Positions 21,641-34,494 of a stretch of 64,000 nt of DNA are shown one piece after another (position 1 is the first letter of the stretch; each line of letters begins with the position of its first letter). Location of the stretch: the NCBI RefSeq assembly GCF_048564905.1, contig NC_133021.1, forward strand, positions 18,391,597 through 18,455,596, read 5' to 3'. The notes beneath the pieces are model-generated. The model saw only the letters and a program-made list of their open reading frames with translations. It had not been told where the DNA came from and ran no database searches. The stretch is from Vicugna pacos. Lineage: Eukaryota; Chordata; Mammalia; Artiodactyla; Camelidae. Both the position numbers and the translations under genes were made by a program.

Positions 21641-24600
21641 CTGGGTTATGTCCTGGGATCTGTTACCTCCTGACATAATACAGCAAGGCCACGCCGTCCT
21701 TCTGTCTACCAGCTGGAAAGGAAAGTACTTCCTACAACATAGCAAGAACCTAGAAATCAATATTTATTTTTGCTTTATTTTCTTTGCACTCCCTTTCCCA
21801 AGCTGACTTGCTGGGAGCTTCATTATGACCTCACTGCTTACTGAAGGGATCCCGATACGTCAGCTCCGAGGGGGGTGCTTCACTCCGAGGGAGTGTGGGA
21901 TGGGACAGCACCTCTCTTTCCTGTCTTCTTAGGAAACTTAACAGGACTAGCAAGAAAAAAGTAAGCAAGCATCAGACAAAAGCAGTCAGACTTCACATCA
22001 ACCCATGTTGACTTTTGTGAGTCTAATTTACAGGAGTCCTTGATTGGATAAAGACAAAAAGCTCCCTCGGAATTTCCATCAAATGCCTTTTGAAAACAAC
22101 ACTGGGATGGGCTTAAATATACATGAGTCAGAAACATCCGGATCACATTTCCAGGGAATTATCCAGGGATTTAAAAATTTAGAGGAAGAGAGGTTTGGTA
22201 ACCAGCAATCTGGGGTTCTTAAAAAGCTTTCCAACCAGTCAAGACTGTGAGCCTTGTCTTGCTCTGAGAAAGTCCAGTAAATAGTGCCTCCTCAACCAGG
22301 TAATGGTTCACCCTGGTTTAAGGTCACAATTTGCTGTTCAGGGTTTCATCCCCACTCAGTACGAGGTGATGGGAAAAGGATTGTGTTGGGGCCACATCCC
22401 TCCCCTGTCTCAGAGGCAGCCCAGAGTCTCATTAGACTTGAGTGCAGGACCACCAGTTCCCTGAAGGCATCTTTTGTTGAATCTTGCTGTTTAAAGACAA
22501 AATTATCTCAGAACAAAACTTTTTTTCTATTTTTAGGTGCACAGTCAATTGTGAAATTGGAGTCTCCAGAGCTCATTTCATAAACATACCAGAGACTGTC
22601 TCAAGAGACAGAAGGATTGAAGTCCTTGCCAAGGGCAGTTTATGGTGCACTCAAAGGGATGGCAAAGAAGCTGACATCTGTGGGTCTGGAGTCAGGGGCG
22701 GGGTCGCAGTATCGCACCAACCTGGGGACCTGTGGGCTCTGTGATCATCCCTGTTTCTCTTTCAGCTTCTTAGGAAAATCACGGGCTGCTGTAAGGACAA
22801 ACCTTGAGCACCTTTTCGATACGGGTGGAGAAAGCCAGCAGACAGGGCTCTGGTTTCATGGCCCTCCTATGACCCGGCTCCAGGTCTTCACTGCACTTCC
22901 TGCCTCCAGAGGGTCTTACAAAGGTCTGAGTTGCTTCTCCAGCCATCCCAGTCTCACCGCCAAAAGGAGAAGGCTGACCGTGAGAGGATACTTTGAAATA
23001 AAAGAGAATGGGGCAGACACGGTCGGCCTCTCCAACTCTTCAATCTGTGCCTCACTTAAAACTTGTCTTTAATCTTCGGCTTCACTTATTCATCCTGGCC
23101 CAGCCTGTCTGTTTCCATGATTCAGGAGACACAGCACGGAGCTTGTCAGCCATCCAAGCACCGGCCACGCTGTGGTGGCTCTGGGAGGAAGCCCCAGCCC
23201 GTCTCCTGCTCTGCGGGGGCCCTGGCACAGGGCCCAAGCCAACCGTGGCCACTATGTCTCCTTGCCAGGCCCTGCGATTCAGACTTTGTTGTAACTTACA
23301 GGCAAAACTCCTGCCTCCTGTCCACATTCTAATGCTCAACCTTGATCTTCCCCTCAACACTCCGTATACCAGGACAAGGGAGATGAAACCACAGAAAGAC
23401 TCCAGGCTGGACTCTCCTGCCCTCCCCTGACACCCCAGCACTGTGTGCACGAGGAGAAGTGGAAATGCCCTTTCCTCAGCAGTCACCCCCCGGGGAAGGG
23501 CCCTGTCCAGATGACCAGGATCGTACGTCGGGAACCCGGTACTTTATGGAGGAAAATTCCAACGTGCCTCTGGGTTCTCTGTTACTAACCCATAGCCGGC
23601 TGCCTTTGGAGAGAAACATCGAAGCTTCAAGGCGGATCTGCGAGTTTGAGCACGATTAAACCTGCGACTGAAACCTGGGGAAACAGCTGTAATTATGAGG
23701 AGGATGCGTCACTTTCATATGCTCTTCAGCAGTACTTGCATCCAGTTACAACAAACCAGCGCAGGGCTTTCCTTCAAAGCTATTTCCACACGCTAACAAC
23801 GAACCGTCTCTTAACCTCCTCAAGAGGAAGGCGAGGCCTCCCTGGCGTCTGCTGGGCCTCGGCCCCGCTCCGTGCAACGCTGCACAGCCACGGGGTATCC
23901 GGGACCTGTGTGCCCGCCTGGTGTGTCCCATCCTGTCTTCTAGAGCTTAACGTCGGTAAAACCAGGGAGACGGTGCCTGGCGCACCTGACCTGGGGTAGC
24001 TCTCCTTTAGTAGATCAACACAGGCAGGGGAGGAGAAAGAAAACAGTGCTCCCCCTGCACCCCCACAACTTGAACAACTCGCTCAGGGGGTGTGCCATCC
24101 TTCCTGTCCTACCCAGGGGGTGAGGGGGGTGGGAAGCAGTGATTTTAGCTACGTTTCTTTTTGCGGGTAAGGAGCAGGCCAGCAACATCTGACTGCAGCG
24201 GATAATAGTAAAAGGGACGTGAGCCATCTCAGCCTCACTCGACCCCACTTTGGCTGATGGCTCTAAATCAGCCAGAGCAATCTTTTTGTGCACACATCAC
24301 TGCTGTCCAGTCATTGGTCCTGGAGTCAGCATTGAGAGTATATGATCTTTTCCTTTTAAAGAGATTTTGAACAACCATCAAATTAGAGGAATACTGACCT
24401 ATGCACATGGTGAGCCTGATTCTTCCCCCCGAAGAAGATCCCGCTTTAGAGCAGGAACAGGACCTGCTTTTGCCCCCTAGGTGCCCACTGGGGAGCTCTC
24501 CCTTCAACTGGGAAGATAATTTAGTCAAGTGGCCCCTAGCGGCCTGAAGGAGTTACTGCAGCTTCGCTAAAATACATAGGAGCAACTGCTCCCTGTCTCT

Positions 24601-24963
24601 GAAGACTGCGTGGATTCTCCTCATGTGTTTAGTGAGGATGGTGAACCTGTAACATCACAAATAAAAGCAATGCACCTGGACTCAGCACACTGCACTCGTT
24701 TAGCAGTATCACTAGGAGGAGCCCTTGCTTTTTAATAATAGTTACACAACCACTGGTTACTGAACTCAAGAACTCCTCTCAGGTTTGAAAAATGGTAAAG
24801 ATTAATTTTGAACAGACAATTATCAAAACAACAAATTTCTATTTTTGTTTGTTCCAGAAAGATTTTAGGCCAATTACAGAAATGTGTAAATTACAGAAAG
24901 ATGTATGAAGGGGGTGTTGAAAAACAAAAGGATACAAATTGGAATTCTGAACAAGGTTAATAA
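21641..24963. other. Unique sequence, no gene recognised
   Basis: This 3.3 kb is the least repeat-like part of the window. Open frames of up to 151 codons (22617-23072, plus) and 140 codons (23008-23430, plus) overlap frames on the other strand and show no recognisable family. CpG is locally raised at about 23500-23940. I cannot support an exon, but this is a reasonable place to look for conserved non-coding sequence. Confidence 0.45.
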
Positions 24964-25011
24964 TTCTCTCTCTCTCTCTCTCTCTCCTCTCCTCTCCTCT
25001 CCTCTCCTCCC
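24964..25011. repeat. (TC)n / (CTCTC)n pyrimidine repeat
   Basis: About eleven TC units pass into about five CTCTC-type pentamers, all pyrimidine for 48 bases. Confidence 0.95.
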
Positions 25012-26914
25012 AAAGAAGCTAGTAGATAAAACACCCTCCTGTTTTAAAAATTTCCCTCTGGGTTTATACTTTTACTAACCCAGTGCACTTTTTGAGTGTC
25101 AGTAGATTTGTCTCAGAAATGAGGCACACAGTTATGAATATTATCCTCCACTACCCATGTAGAATACTTGCTTTATGAAAAAATGTATCAATAAGCTTGA
25201 GTTTCAGCGTCCACAACACATTATGGTACAGCTTAAATGAAAAATCAAACAGATAAGATATAACAAAAAACCCCAATATATCCTTAGTTTCTACTTCATG
25301 TCACAAACATTTTAAGAATTCCTAAGCTTATACTTGGTTGAAGTCAGACTAAAGAGGATATAAACTCGCTTTTTCACCTCTTATTTTCAGAGATTCACAC
25401 AGTGAGCAAGAGAATAAGCCCGTTTTCTTCATGTTCCAAAACTCACATAAACAACACTCAAATCCAGAAGAACAAGGCAGGAGGGAAGAAAGTGAAATTA
25501 CAGGGCTTAAGACACTGTGAACCCAAATTCGTAGACTTTCCACAATTTTCCTTCTTTGCAGGCAAAGACAGCCCTACCAACTTTTGATTCTGACTGCAGG
25601 TTTGTTCCTTCAGGATTATGGGCAAGCCTTCTGACTCCTGTGCTTTTTTTTCTTCAAAAAGCCTTGGGCATTCCCAACACCCGGGAGGCTGGTTGAGTGT
25701 TCTGTGTCTGAAACAACTGCGAGCTGCACACTGCAAAGCGGGCACTTGTGTCATTTCACCTCCATCCGGAGCCCCAACAGCCCTGGCTCATTGCAGCGTG
25801 AAGTGGTGAGGCCGAGGGGGTTCTGTCATTTCTGTTTGCTCTTCCTGTCTCCTCTCTTCCTGTCTGTTTTCACAGTCAGACATCCAGCACGTCAGATGTG
25901 AGCCCAGTAGCTCACTGCGTTTAGGCAGAAGCACTCGGGCAGTGCAGAGCCTGAGGTGAGTTCTCCTTGGCCAGGAGTTTCCAGGACGGTGCCCTCCACC
26001 CACGTCTTCAGCGAGAGGCAGGGCCCTGATGTCAAAAGTGTTTGAGAAGAGCGAGCTTTCTTATATTGATTGGCTGTGAATAAGTAATGGTTTTAAAAGA
26101 AATATGTTTTTAAAAGATTGTCAATCTAGTGAACTTTAACTGTTCTTATTTCCCTGAACAAGCTGGCAAAACAAAACAAAACAAAAAAACCTACTATGCA
26201 AAGCTAGGTCACAGGATATACATTAGAAACATCTGCCCCAGTATCTAAAAATGCTACTCCTCTGTTAGAATTCAAACTCTCCTGTCTCTGTAAGTTCATC
26301 TGAAAGGCAGACAAAATCAATTAGCAAGACTTTCACCCTCTGGCAAAGAAGGAATTTCTACAAGAATGCCTTCCAGAAGCTCTGCATTGCTTGACTGTTG
26401 GCTGTTTGGCTGATGGGAAGGCAGAGACACAACTCTGGGGCTTCCCCAGGGGACAGGAACTGGCTCCATCCTGTCTCTCCTCCACCTTTGTCGGCTCAGC
26501 TCTCTACCCCCAGGGGGAGGACCACAGGCACGTCCCGATCCGGGGTCAGCTGTCAGGAGACAGATCTGTTTAATATTTAGCTTTGACGGGAATTGGCTGA
26601 ATCAGAGATGAAAGGGATCAGCTCCAAGTGATGGAGAAAAACAAAAAAAAAGTCTCAATTGTTTCAATATTTCCAGGGGAAAATAAAAAGATAAAGTCAA
26701 TGCAGGTAAGAGAGAAACAATGAGAGAGAGAAAGAGATGGAGGGATGGGAGAGGCAGGGAGAGCGAGAGATGGGGTGGGGAGGTTGAAGAGCGAGATCTC
26801 CAAAAGTCCCAAATTCTCACCATGTACCTCTGTCATCTTGGCCTGGTGCACACATACCACGGAGAAAGACATGTAACATTCTGCTCTCAGTGAAAACCCT
26901 AGAGCTTCCTGACT
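25012..26914. other. Unique sequence; A-rich and purine-rich patches
   Basis: A short (CAAAA)n patch lies at 26166-26187 and a purine-rich GAGA-type patch at about 26705-26800. Otherwise no repeat, exon or RNA gene was recognised. Confidence 0.45.
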
Positions 26915-27065
26915 TTACTATGCACACGAGCCACCTGGGAATCTTGTTTGAAATGCAGACTCTGATTCACCTGGCCTGGGGTGGAACTTGCAATTCTACA
27001 TTTCTACCAAGACCTCAGGTCCTCCTGATGCTCTGAGCCCAGAGCACATGAGTTTTCTCGCACAG
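26915..27065 (-). mobile_element. MER5A-like hAT (Charlie) DNA transposon remnant
   Basis: 'tatgcacacgagccacctgg', 'gaatcttgtttgaaatgcag', 'actctgattcacctggcctg' and 'gatgctctgagcccagag' are the reverse complement of MER5A in order. Ancient and non-coding. Confidence 0.8.
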
Positions 27066-27930
27066 TTGAAGGCATTCAGAGACCACGGTTTTCAGAAGGC
27101 TGCCTATTTTAAAACCATTCCTATAAAAAGATGAAGAAATAGATTATAAAACTGCATGTGTCAGAATAATAAAATGAGAAAAGGTTAGAAAATATACATG
27201 ATTTTTTAAAACAGAAGTTTAGTGGAAGAAAAAAGAACAATTCAGCATGATTTTTACCACCCCATACACCAACTTTTCAGGTTGGGTCCATTTTTGTTAC
27301 AAAGCAAATAGAAGCAGGTATGGGTTTTGCTGGGATGTTGTTCCAGGGCCCACCATCCCCCACATCTTAGTGCCCAGGGAGATTTGATCACATTTGAGCT
27401 GCAGTATCAGATATTCTGACTGTCAGTCCTGTTATTTCCAACAGATCATTTGCCTAGTAAAGAACCACATGCCAGATAAACAGGAAAAACTAAAATTTGT
27501 ATCATATGGTATAGCTTCATTTATTTTCCAAATGTTTGTTTGCAAGCTACTAGGTCTTTGGAGAAAAACTAAGGCAATTGGCTAAGGTCATTTAATTAAG
27601 GGAAAGAGAGATTTGAAACAGAACCAGGTATTTAGACTCTGAGTTCTGACTTGGAAATGATAAGGATAAATGATTCATGGGAGGAATAAATAATGCATTT
27701 AAATTAAATAAATATTACTTGAAATTAGCCTGGCTGAAATGTTAGGAAGAATTAAAGCTGGTAAAACTCATTTTATAATTTTTTTTAATTATCATTTGGA
27801 TGGTTATTAATTTAAATTGACCCACCTCAGACATGTGAAATTTGGGCAATTTTCCTACATGTCTGAAGGAATTCTGGATTGCTGCTTAATATGGTCATCC
27901 CATCCACTTTTACCTATTCCTTCACTCATA
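27066..27930. other. AT-rich unique sequence, nothing identified
   Basis: About 860 bases, AT-rich, without a recognised repeat or exon. Confidence 0.4.
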
Positions 27931-28070
27931 TGGCACTTATTAGGCTGTTTTCTAAGTGCTTTACATACAATAACTTATTTCTTATTAAAACTCTATGAAT
28001 GAATACAATTATTGTTCTCATTTTATATACAGAGAAACTGAGTCACAAAGAGGTTAATTAGCTCATTTCC
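27931..28070 (-). mobile_element. MIR SINE, 3' part of a split copy
   Basis: 'taagtgctttacatacaata', 'acttatttcttattaaaact', 'tcattttatatacagagaaa' and 'ctgagtcacaaagaggttaa' are antisense MIR. The copy stops abruptly at the LTR and resumes at 28634-28703, so it was split by that insertion. Confidence 0.8.
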
Positions 28071-28633
28071 TTATCAGTGATGTATTGCTACACAACAAAC
28101 CTCCCTGATTTAGTGACTTAAAGCAAATGCAATTGTTAATTTTTCTCACTCGTCTACAATTTTGGCAAGAGTCAGCAGGAACGACTTGCCCCTGCTCTAG
28201 GTGGTGTCAAGTGGAGCAGCTCAGCTGGGGGCTGGAAGGGCCAGTTTCAGGATGGCTCCCATGGCTGCAAACTGGTCGCCTGGGAGATGAGCCAAGGCTG
28301 TGAGCCAGCAGTCCCACTCCCACTCCCACTCTGCATCTACCTGTCCGTTGGGCCGCTTCGGCTTCCTCCTACTGTGGTGGCTGGATTCCCGAGGCGAGCG
28401 TCTCTAGAGGGCGAGGCAGGAGGGCACGACTTTGTCTAAGAAGTCACAAAGCATTATTTCAGCTACATTCAATTGGCTGAAGCTGCCACAAAGGCTCACC
28501 CAGATTCAAGAGAAGGATAAACTGCCTCCATCTCTTGAATGGAGGGAATGTCAAGATTTTAAAAAGATTCTAGAATAGCACATGGGATGGGAAATATCAT
28601 TGCAGCCACCTTGGGAAAATATAATCCAATACA
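28071..28633 (-). mobile_element. MLT1-type solo LTR (ERVL-MaLR), antisense
   Basis: 'tgtattgctacacaacaaac', 'gatttagtgacttaaagcaa', 'ctcagctgggggctggaagg', 'gatggctcccatggctgcaa' and later 'ctccatctcttgaatggagg' are in the order expected for the reverse complement of an MLT1-class LTR. There is no internal region. It is an old solo LTR fossil, younger than the MIR it interrupts. Three CCCACT units (28313-28330) lie inside. Confidence 0.75.
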
Positions 28634-28703
28634 CACTGCTAACTGAGATGGAATGCATTCAAACCCAAGCCATCTAGCCTCGGAGGCCATGCTCTTTACA
28701 TAC
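28634..28703 (-). mobile_element. MIR SINE, 5' part of the split copy
   Basis: 'gctaactgagatggaatgca', 'ttcaaacccaagccatctag' and 'cctcggaggccatgctcttt' continue the antisense MIR of 27931-28070 after the LTR. Confidence 0.65.
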
Positions 28704-28924
28704 CCTAATGTTGTCTTTCTTCCTCCTCTGATGCTCCTTTTGTGGAAGGAAGAGCAGACGTTTATAATTTCTCTCTTCCATTGAAGAGGGCCTTTCTATG
28801 TAGAATTACAGAGATTTTGATCTCTGACTGAGGTAACTATGATGGCCCTCCCTTATTCAATTCTAAAAGCAAATCAAATACAATTTTTCAAAGAGCTTTT
28901 GAAAATTTAGGCATTCTCCCTCCG

Positions 28925-29045
28925 GAGGGTTCATCCCCGTCACCTGAGCAGCCTGTGAAAACTGCAGGTTGCTGACTCCCCCTGGGGAGACTCTAACTGT
29001 AAGATCTGGGGGGAGGGCTTGGCACCCTGAGATAGCAGATAGCAA
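28925..29045 (+). mobile_element. Possible MER5-like fragment
   Basis: 'cacctgagcagcctgtgaaa', 'actgcaggttgctgactccc' and 'taagatctggggggag' resemble MER5A/B weakly. The call is tentative. Confidence 0.3.
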
Positions 29046-29434
29046 AGCAGATGCTAAGTACCACATGTTGAGAAATGACTTAGAAATGTCCCATCCTTTC
29101 TGGCTAGCCAGGATCTTTAAATACTCCCCTTGCATTTGGGATTCCCTATTTTCTGTGTTAGTGCCTTCCAGACCTGCTCCTTCTGCCTTCCATGCAGGCA
29201 GAAGCCCGCTTTTTCAGCTTCACTGGCGGTCAGAGCACAAGAGATGGGATCTAGACGTCAGCCAACCAGATGCAGCCACATAAGACTGTGTCAGAGGACG
29301 TGCCGTCCAGGACTCACGGTGGAACCAGACACCTTCAGGCTTCTGGAGATGGCAGAGGCAGTGTTTCTAGCCACAGAGGCCCAAATTTAGCATCAAAGAG
29401 ACAATTTTCAGTGTCTATGCCCTGCATGCTTTTA

Positions 29435-29592
29435 ATTTTTTTCAAAATTTTATTTTACTGTTGCAGGAACACTTAACATGAGATCTCCCCTCATAACAAT
29501 TCTGAAGTGTGCACTACCCTCCTGCTGAGCACATGCGTGATGCTGTGCAGCAGATCACAGAGCTTGCTCATCTTGCGTAACTGCACTTTTAT
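29435..29592 (-). mobile_element. Old L1 3' UTR fragment, antisense
   Basis: 'ttcaaaattttattttactg', 'cacttaacatgagatctccc', 'gatgctgtgcagcagatcac' and 'gagcttgctcatcttgcgta' follow the reverse complement of the L1MA/L1MB-type 3' UTR. The tail side is on the left. Confidence 0.65.
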
Positions 29593-31930
29593 GGCCATTC
29601 CTTAGTGGGGCCACTGCATTTTTCACTGGACTGAGCTAGTGTGTAATCTGGGCGCTATTCCTGGGTGCATTGTTTCCAAGACTGTTCCCTGGGCCCTTCC
29701 AGAGAATCTGTGAACTGTCAAATATTTTTCAGTAAATTCTGTGTCTACTTAAACGTCCTGAGGAGGGTTTCTATTGTTCGCAACTGAAGAAGCTTGATTG
29801 ACAAGTGCTGGTATAAAGTACTTCATGTTTTGGAGTCCTTGTGATTGTCATTATTCCTAAGCCAAGTCTATGCTTAAGTGCCATTGTGCTTCTGCCCTGG
29901 TCTTGGTTCACACTGGCTGCTCTACACTGGTAAGTGTATAAAGATGTTTAGCTGCGTAGACAGCACTATCCGTGCTGATTATATTAGGCGTAAATTTCTA
30001 GAACACAGGGCTCTCATCTTTTTGGCTGGTTTTGAAAAACCCTGAGCACTCCACCATGTATAAATATCTCACTGACTATAAAATGAGCTATCCTGATTCA
30101 GCTGGGTCTCAGTGTAACATAGGGATTTTGAAACCCAAATAAATGCTTGATTCACAATAAACATTGCTCGACGTAATAAACTTCACAATCATAAAAATGA
30201 TGTACAGACACCACTGCAGAGTTCATTGCGATGAAATATGACTGGTAATGAAATCTGAAACACAACTTGAGCCCCTCCTTCTATAGTGGCCAAGAGAGGC
30301 AGTGGCAGAGAAACGTAGCGAACTACAACTGAAGGGAGCTTATTGTTTACAAGTAGCCAGATTGATGACGGGTCCCCAGAGGGAAGGCTCCCTCAGAGTC
30401 TGTCTGTATTTAGACCGATGTTCACGTTAGACTACGTGAATCACAGGCAGCCTTCAGATCTTTGTACAGCTAAGTGGTGTTCAGGTGTTGCTAGTTTGGG
30501 GAAATGAGGCAAAAATTGTTGTCTGATGATATGCTACAGCAGAGTGGAATGAGTTTGCTGAGCTAAGGTAAGGCAGCTCCTCAAAGAGTCAAATACAGAT
30601 AGCTTGAAAGCAGGAATAAAAGAAAGAAGCTTGGCTTCTTAAAGTGGCTATCTTTTCAGTGATGATTGTGAGGGTTCATTTTCTTTTGCTACCAGAGTGC
30701 CCATATTTCTTACAGAGACACAGTGGGCCCAGTAAAACAACATGAACACTTGCGGCGTATGCAGAGCTCATCACCCTAAAACTCCAGTAATACACAGTGA
30801 CAGCCCAACGCAATAAACCTGATCTGGTGAGGACTGCGAAGACGGTGTGCTGGTGGTTAACACAGTGTCTGTCAAGTTTAAACCCATCCTTTTATAATTG
30901 GCTTTGTGCTGTCAGGGCTGCATTTCTCCTCTGGCCCCTGGTTCTCTGTGAGGCTCCACCAGCAGGGGCAGCAGAGAGGCCACAAGGCCCGGGAGGAAGG
31001 AGACCGGCTCCTTCCTGTTTGTGTCTTGCCCTGGGGGGAAGCAGTTTGCTCCAGCTGGCGGCTTTTCCAGAACACCTAGAACCACCCCCTCAGTGCCCCA
31101 CAGTGTCCCCTTATTGTGCCCTGTCTGTGACACGTGACCAGCTGACTGAGACTCTCCTCAGAGCCTGGGTTCCAGCCCCCTGGGGACGCTCCTCCAAGTT
31201 CCTGAGGCACCAGCACCAGCAGGGCCCCTTCTCAGGGGCCCCAGTTTTAGCTCCAAAGGCCTCCCTAAGCTTCTACGCTTTAGTAACTTCATCCTCTTTT
31301 CTCTGATTCTCCTACTGCAGGGGTGGTAGCTGCACCAAAGCAGTTAGTGTCTAGACTTCCTTTTTTGCCTTTAGAATTCCCAATACCTGGCTAATAATTT
31401 CCAATACTAAATTCTCCCTCTTCTAAAAAAGCTGGGGTGGCTCCTGCCACTTGAGGGGAACTTGATGTCCAAGATGGGGTTCAGGCTTCCTCCCTCCTCA
31501 AATATGTGAACAGTGGAATCAGTCACTGGCTTGAGTCTCAGGAAATGTCTTCCTAACAAACACACTGAAATTAGAGTAAGGCTGATAGGTTAGATACATT
31601 TAGTCACTGTAATAGCACAAGTTTAAAGAACTCTGTTTTCAGTGTATTATAATTTTCTCTTTGGGAAGCCCTGAGCGAAGAAATCATAAAATTTTGGACC
31701 TTTAAAGGACACTAAAAATCACCTAATTGAATTTGCTGATATGGAAGAAGAATGGAATCTAGAAAGCTGAGGTTATTCACCAAAATTTATTATTAGCAGT
31801 AGGCTGGACTTGTATACAGATCTTTCAGTCATACCACTTGAAAAGAGCCCCTGAAAAATGTCTCCATGGAAGGAGTGACAATAATAGTACTCTTGGGACA
31901 ATCTGAACAAATTCTCTTGCTTCAATCAGA
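29593..31930. other. Mostly unique sequence; possible LTR edge at 29700-29812
   Basis: The stretch ending 'ctattgttcgcaactgaaga' near 29792 resembles the 3' edge of an MLT2/ERVL-type LTR, only tentatively. The 169-codon frame at 30797-31306 (plus) has no recognisable domain. It ends in sequence with no splice or 3' UTR context that I can defend. Nothing else was identified. Confidence 0.4.
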
Positions 31931-31939
31931 AAATCTGAA

Positions 31940-32840
31940 AAATTATTTTTAAAAATCCTTGAAAAAAGCTAATCAAAAAAACCTAATCAAAGCTTCAAAC
32001 AGTCAAATCAAATCAAATCAAAGGGTCAAAGAGCTAATCAAGATAAGATTTAATCAAACCAGGTCAAGAATAAGATCAAAGCCTCATGAGGCTGGGAGGA
32101 CCAAAACAGCCGTGCAAGGCTCACCAAGTGTGGGAGTCTCTCTCTCTGTCAAACACTTCAATCTTTGCTTGAGACCCAGAAGAGATGGACACCAGAAGAA
32201 AGATAAATCAGTCTTCAAATGGATTGCAGTTCAGCTTTAGATAATCTGGGTGGCACAGAAAATCCTAGACTCTGAAATTGGATTTAGATGCTACAAGAGT
32301 TCTACTGTACCCAGGTTCCTGGAAGAAGGAAAAAAAAAAAAAAACTCTGCTGGAAGAAAAAGTCTCATGTAATTTCTACAGTTTTTCAAATACAATGTCC
32401 AGTACAAAAATAAAATGTATCCAGGCACAAAATAGAGACAAGACTACATAAATGAAAACCACCAAAACCAGTGGAAAACAGACATAAAGGCAGAGGGACT
32501 CCAGATGGTGTAATTACCAGACACACTCTAAAATAACTATGCTTATATGTTCAAGAGGGGAAAAAAGATTGAAAACTTTGAAAGAGAATTGGAAAATTGT
32601 GATAAATGACAAAGTAGATTTGAAAAGGAACCAGACTGAAATTCCAGAACTGAAAAATATAAAACCAAAATTACGAGCTCAGTGAAGGGGTGATAAGAGC
32701 AGTTTAGACACAGCTGAATAAAGTATCAATGAAGTGGAAGACAAACCAGAAGAAAATATACAAAATGAAGAACAGAGAATTATATGGATAGAAAATACAA
32801 AAATAAGGATTAGAAAGAAAATAATCCCAAACAGAAAGCC
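31940..32840 (+). mobile_element. Old L1 5' UTR / ORF1 region fragment
   Basis: 'caatgtccagtacaaaaata' (5' UTR side) is followed by 'gaaaacagacataaaggcag', 'ctctaaaataactatgctta', 'attccagaactgaaaaatat' and 'agtttagacacagctgaata'. This is the order at the start of ORF1 and its coiled-coil region in old L1M elements (HAL1, an L1 derivative, is an alternative). The left part contains a (TCAAA)4 array at 32002-32021 and an A-run at 32331-32344. No intact ORF1 remains. The left edge is uncertain. Confidence 0.6.
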
Positions 32841-32996
32841 TTGGAGATGCAGGAATAAGTGAAAAACAACGAGCATGGTAAATATGCGGGTAAATCTAAA
32901 GTAAGATTGACTATACAAAACAATACTGTTAATGTTTGATACTCTTTATAATACGTGCAGAATTACAATTCCCACGTCTTTCCCCTTGAATATGAC

Positions 32997-33060
32997 AAAG
33001 AAGAAGGAGGAGGAGGAGGAGGAGGATCAAAAGGGGAAGGAGGAGGGAGAGGAGAAAGAA
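32997..33060. repeat. (GGA)n purine repeat
   Basis: GGA units at 33005-33026 form a pure purine tract (32997-33026) that continues as degenerate purine-rich sequence. Confidence 0.9.
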
Positions 33061-33264
33061 GTATACCTGAAACATGGCCTGATCAGACATTCCCCTGGGT
33101 TCCGTCCTCCACGGAGAGAGGTTATGGTTTTTCTTTTTCATCTGCAAATCCCTCTTTAGCAGAATTTGAGACTAGGTTCCAGAAAATTCTGAAAATACAC
33201 AGAAAGCCAAAGACAAGAGGTGCAGATCTTTCCTGTTCCTTGGGAACAAGAAAAGAGTTCTTAT

Positions 33265-33430
33265 TACTAAGTGCTTGCTATATTCCAGGACCTGTTGTGC
33301 TTCACAAACATTAACTCATTTAATTCTTACAACAATGTGGTGAGGTAAGCCCTGTTTCCACAGTCTGTTTTGTAGATGAAGAAACTGAGGAAAATAAAGA
33401 ATTAGTAAGTTACCAGAGTGACTCTGTTAG
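33265..33430 (-). mobile_element. MIR SINE
   Basis: 'aagtgcttgctatattccag', 'cattaactcatttaattctt', 'acaacaatgtggtgaggtaa' and 'gtagatgaagaaactgagga' are a clear antisense MIR. Confidence 0.9.
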
Positions 33431-34494
33431 GGTCGGGGTGAGGGCTAATATCTAAGGTGCCTTGGATTGGTTCTTCCCACCAGTCTCCTTCCACCTTCTC
33501 CCGTCAGCCCTCACAGTTCCTCACATAAAATGCCCCTAATAAGCCCTGCAACTTCAGGCTAGACAGCTCCAGTGCCTCTGCTAGAAAAAGGTCTTGTGTG
33601 GGTTTTCAGCTGCCGTAGATTCTGAGCGCATTTGTTTTTACATCACTCTGTGGGAACCTCCGGTGCTGGGTGGCTGGGGGTTGCCAGCATCTATGTGGTT
33701 TACGACTGACAGAGTGAGGGCAGAGAAATGAATCCTGAAGGCCTCTGGGAGAAGTCATGGTGCTCAGAGTGACATTCCCCTTATGCTAAATGCTGTGGGT
33801 CCTTGACAGCAGAAAGGAGCCATTGTGTCCTTCTCTCATTTGATGATAAAAGCCAGAGAGAAACCAACTTCCGTGTTTTGTTACAGAGGATGAGGTCTGC
33901 TCACTCTTACTAACCACAGAGGTCACTCCCTGGAGTTAATTCTGTTGGCCACTCCTTGGAGACAAGCCCTGGACTATTCATGTGTTCTTTCCTCTGTTTT
34001 GCATCTAAGTGTGGAGAACACCGTGCATCGGCTGCTCGACGCCAAGAGCTGTAGTGCGCATAGTTACTAATACCTTATATCGGGGCTGAATTGGACATGA
34101 CTGAAAATTGATTGAAAAGAGGAAAAACAGGATCTACAAGTTGACCATTTGGTCCCTTCCCGACCTTCACCATTTAGTTTGTTTTGCTTGAGGATACAGG
34201 GTCGCTCTGTTGTGCCCCTCAGCACTCAGAAATGTCTAATTCCTCCCTGAGGAATGATCTGTTTTGCTTGGAGAGGGATTCACTCTGCCCAGAGTGAGGC
34301 TGGCTCCTCTGTCTTGGGGTTCCCACAAAATTCTGTGACCTCAAAGAAGTAGATGAGGTCTGTAGACTGAGGGCCACTGATGAAAAATCTGCAATTTTGT
34401 TGGGTATTTTAAAATGCATTTCATCATGAATGAACATCTGGAAAGCTGCTATCTCAGAGAGTTGAGTGGCTGGAGCCCTCCCCTCCATTAGGTT
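33431..34494. other. Unique sequence, nothing identified
   Basis: About 1.06 kb without a recognised repeat, exon or RNA gene. Confidence 0.4.

Noticed and set aside
30797-31306. 169-codon plus-strand frame
   Set aside because: It has no domain, it overlaps open frames on the opposite strand, and its composition follows local GC content.
31690-31760. MIR-like 'cactaaaaatcacctaattg' segment
   Set aside because: Too short and diverged to assign to a family by eye.
32331-32344. Poly-A tail of a processed pseudogene
   Set aside because: The sequence on both sides reads as one old L1 5'/ORF1 region, so the A-run is internal expansion rather than a retrocopy tail.
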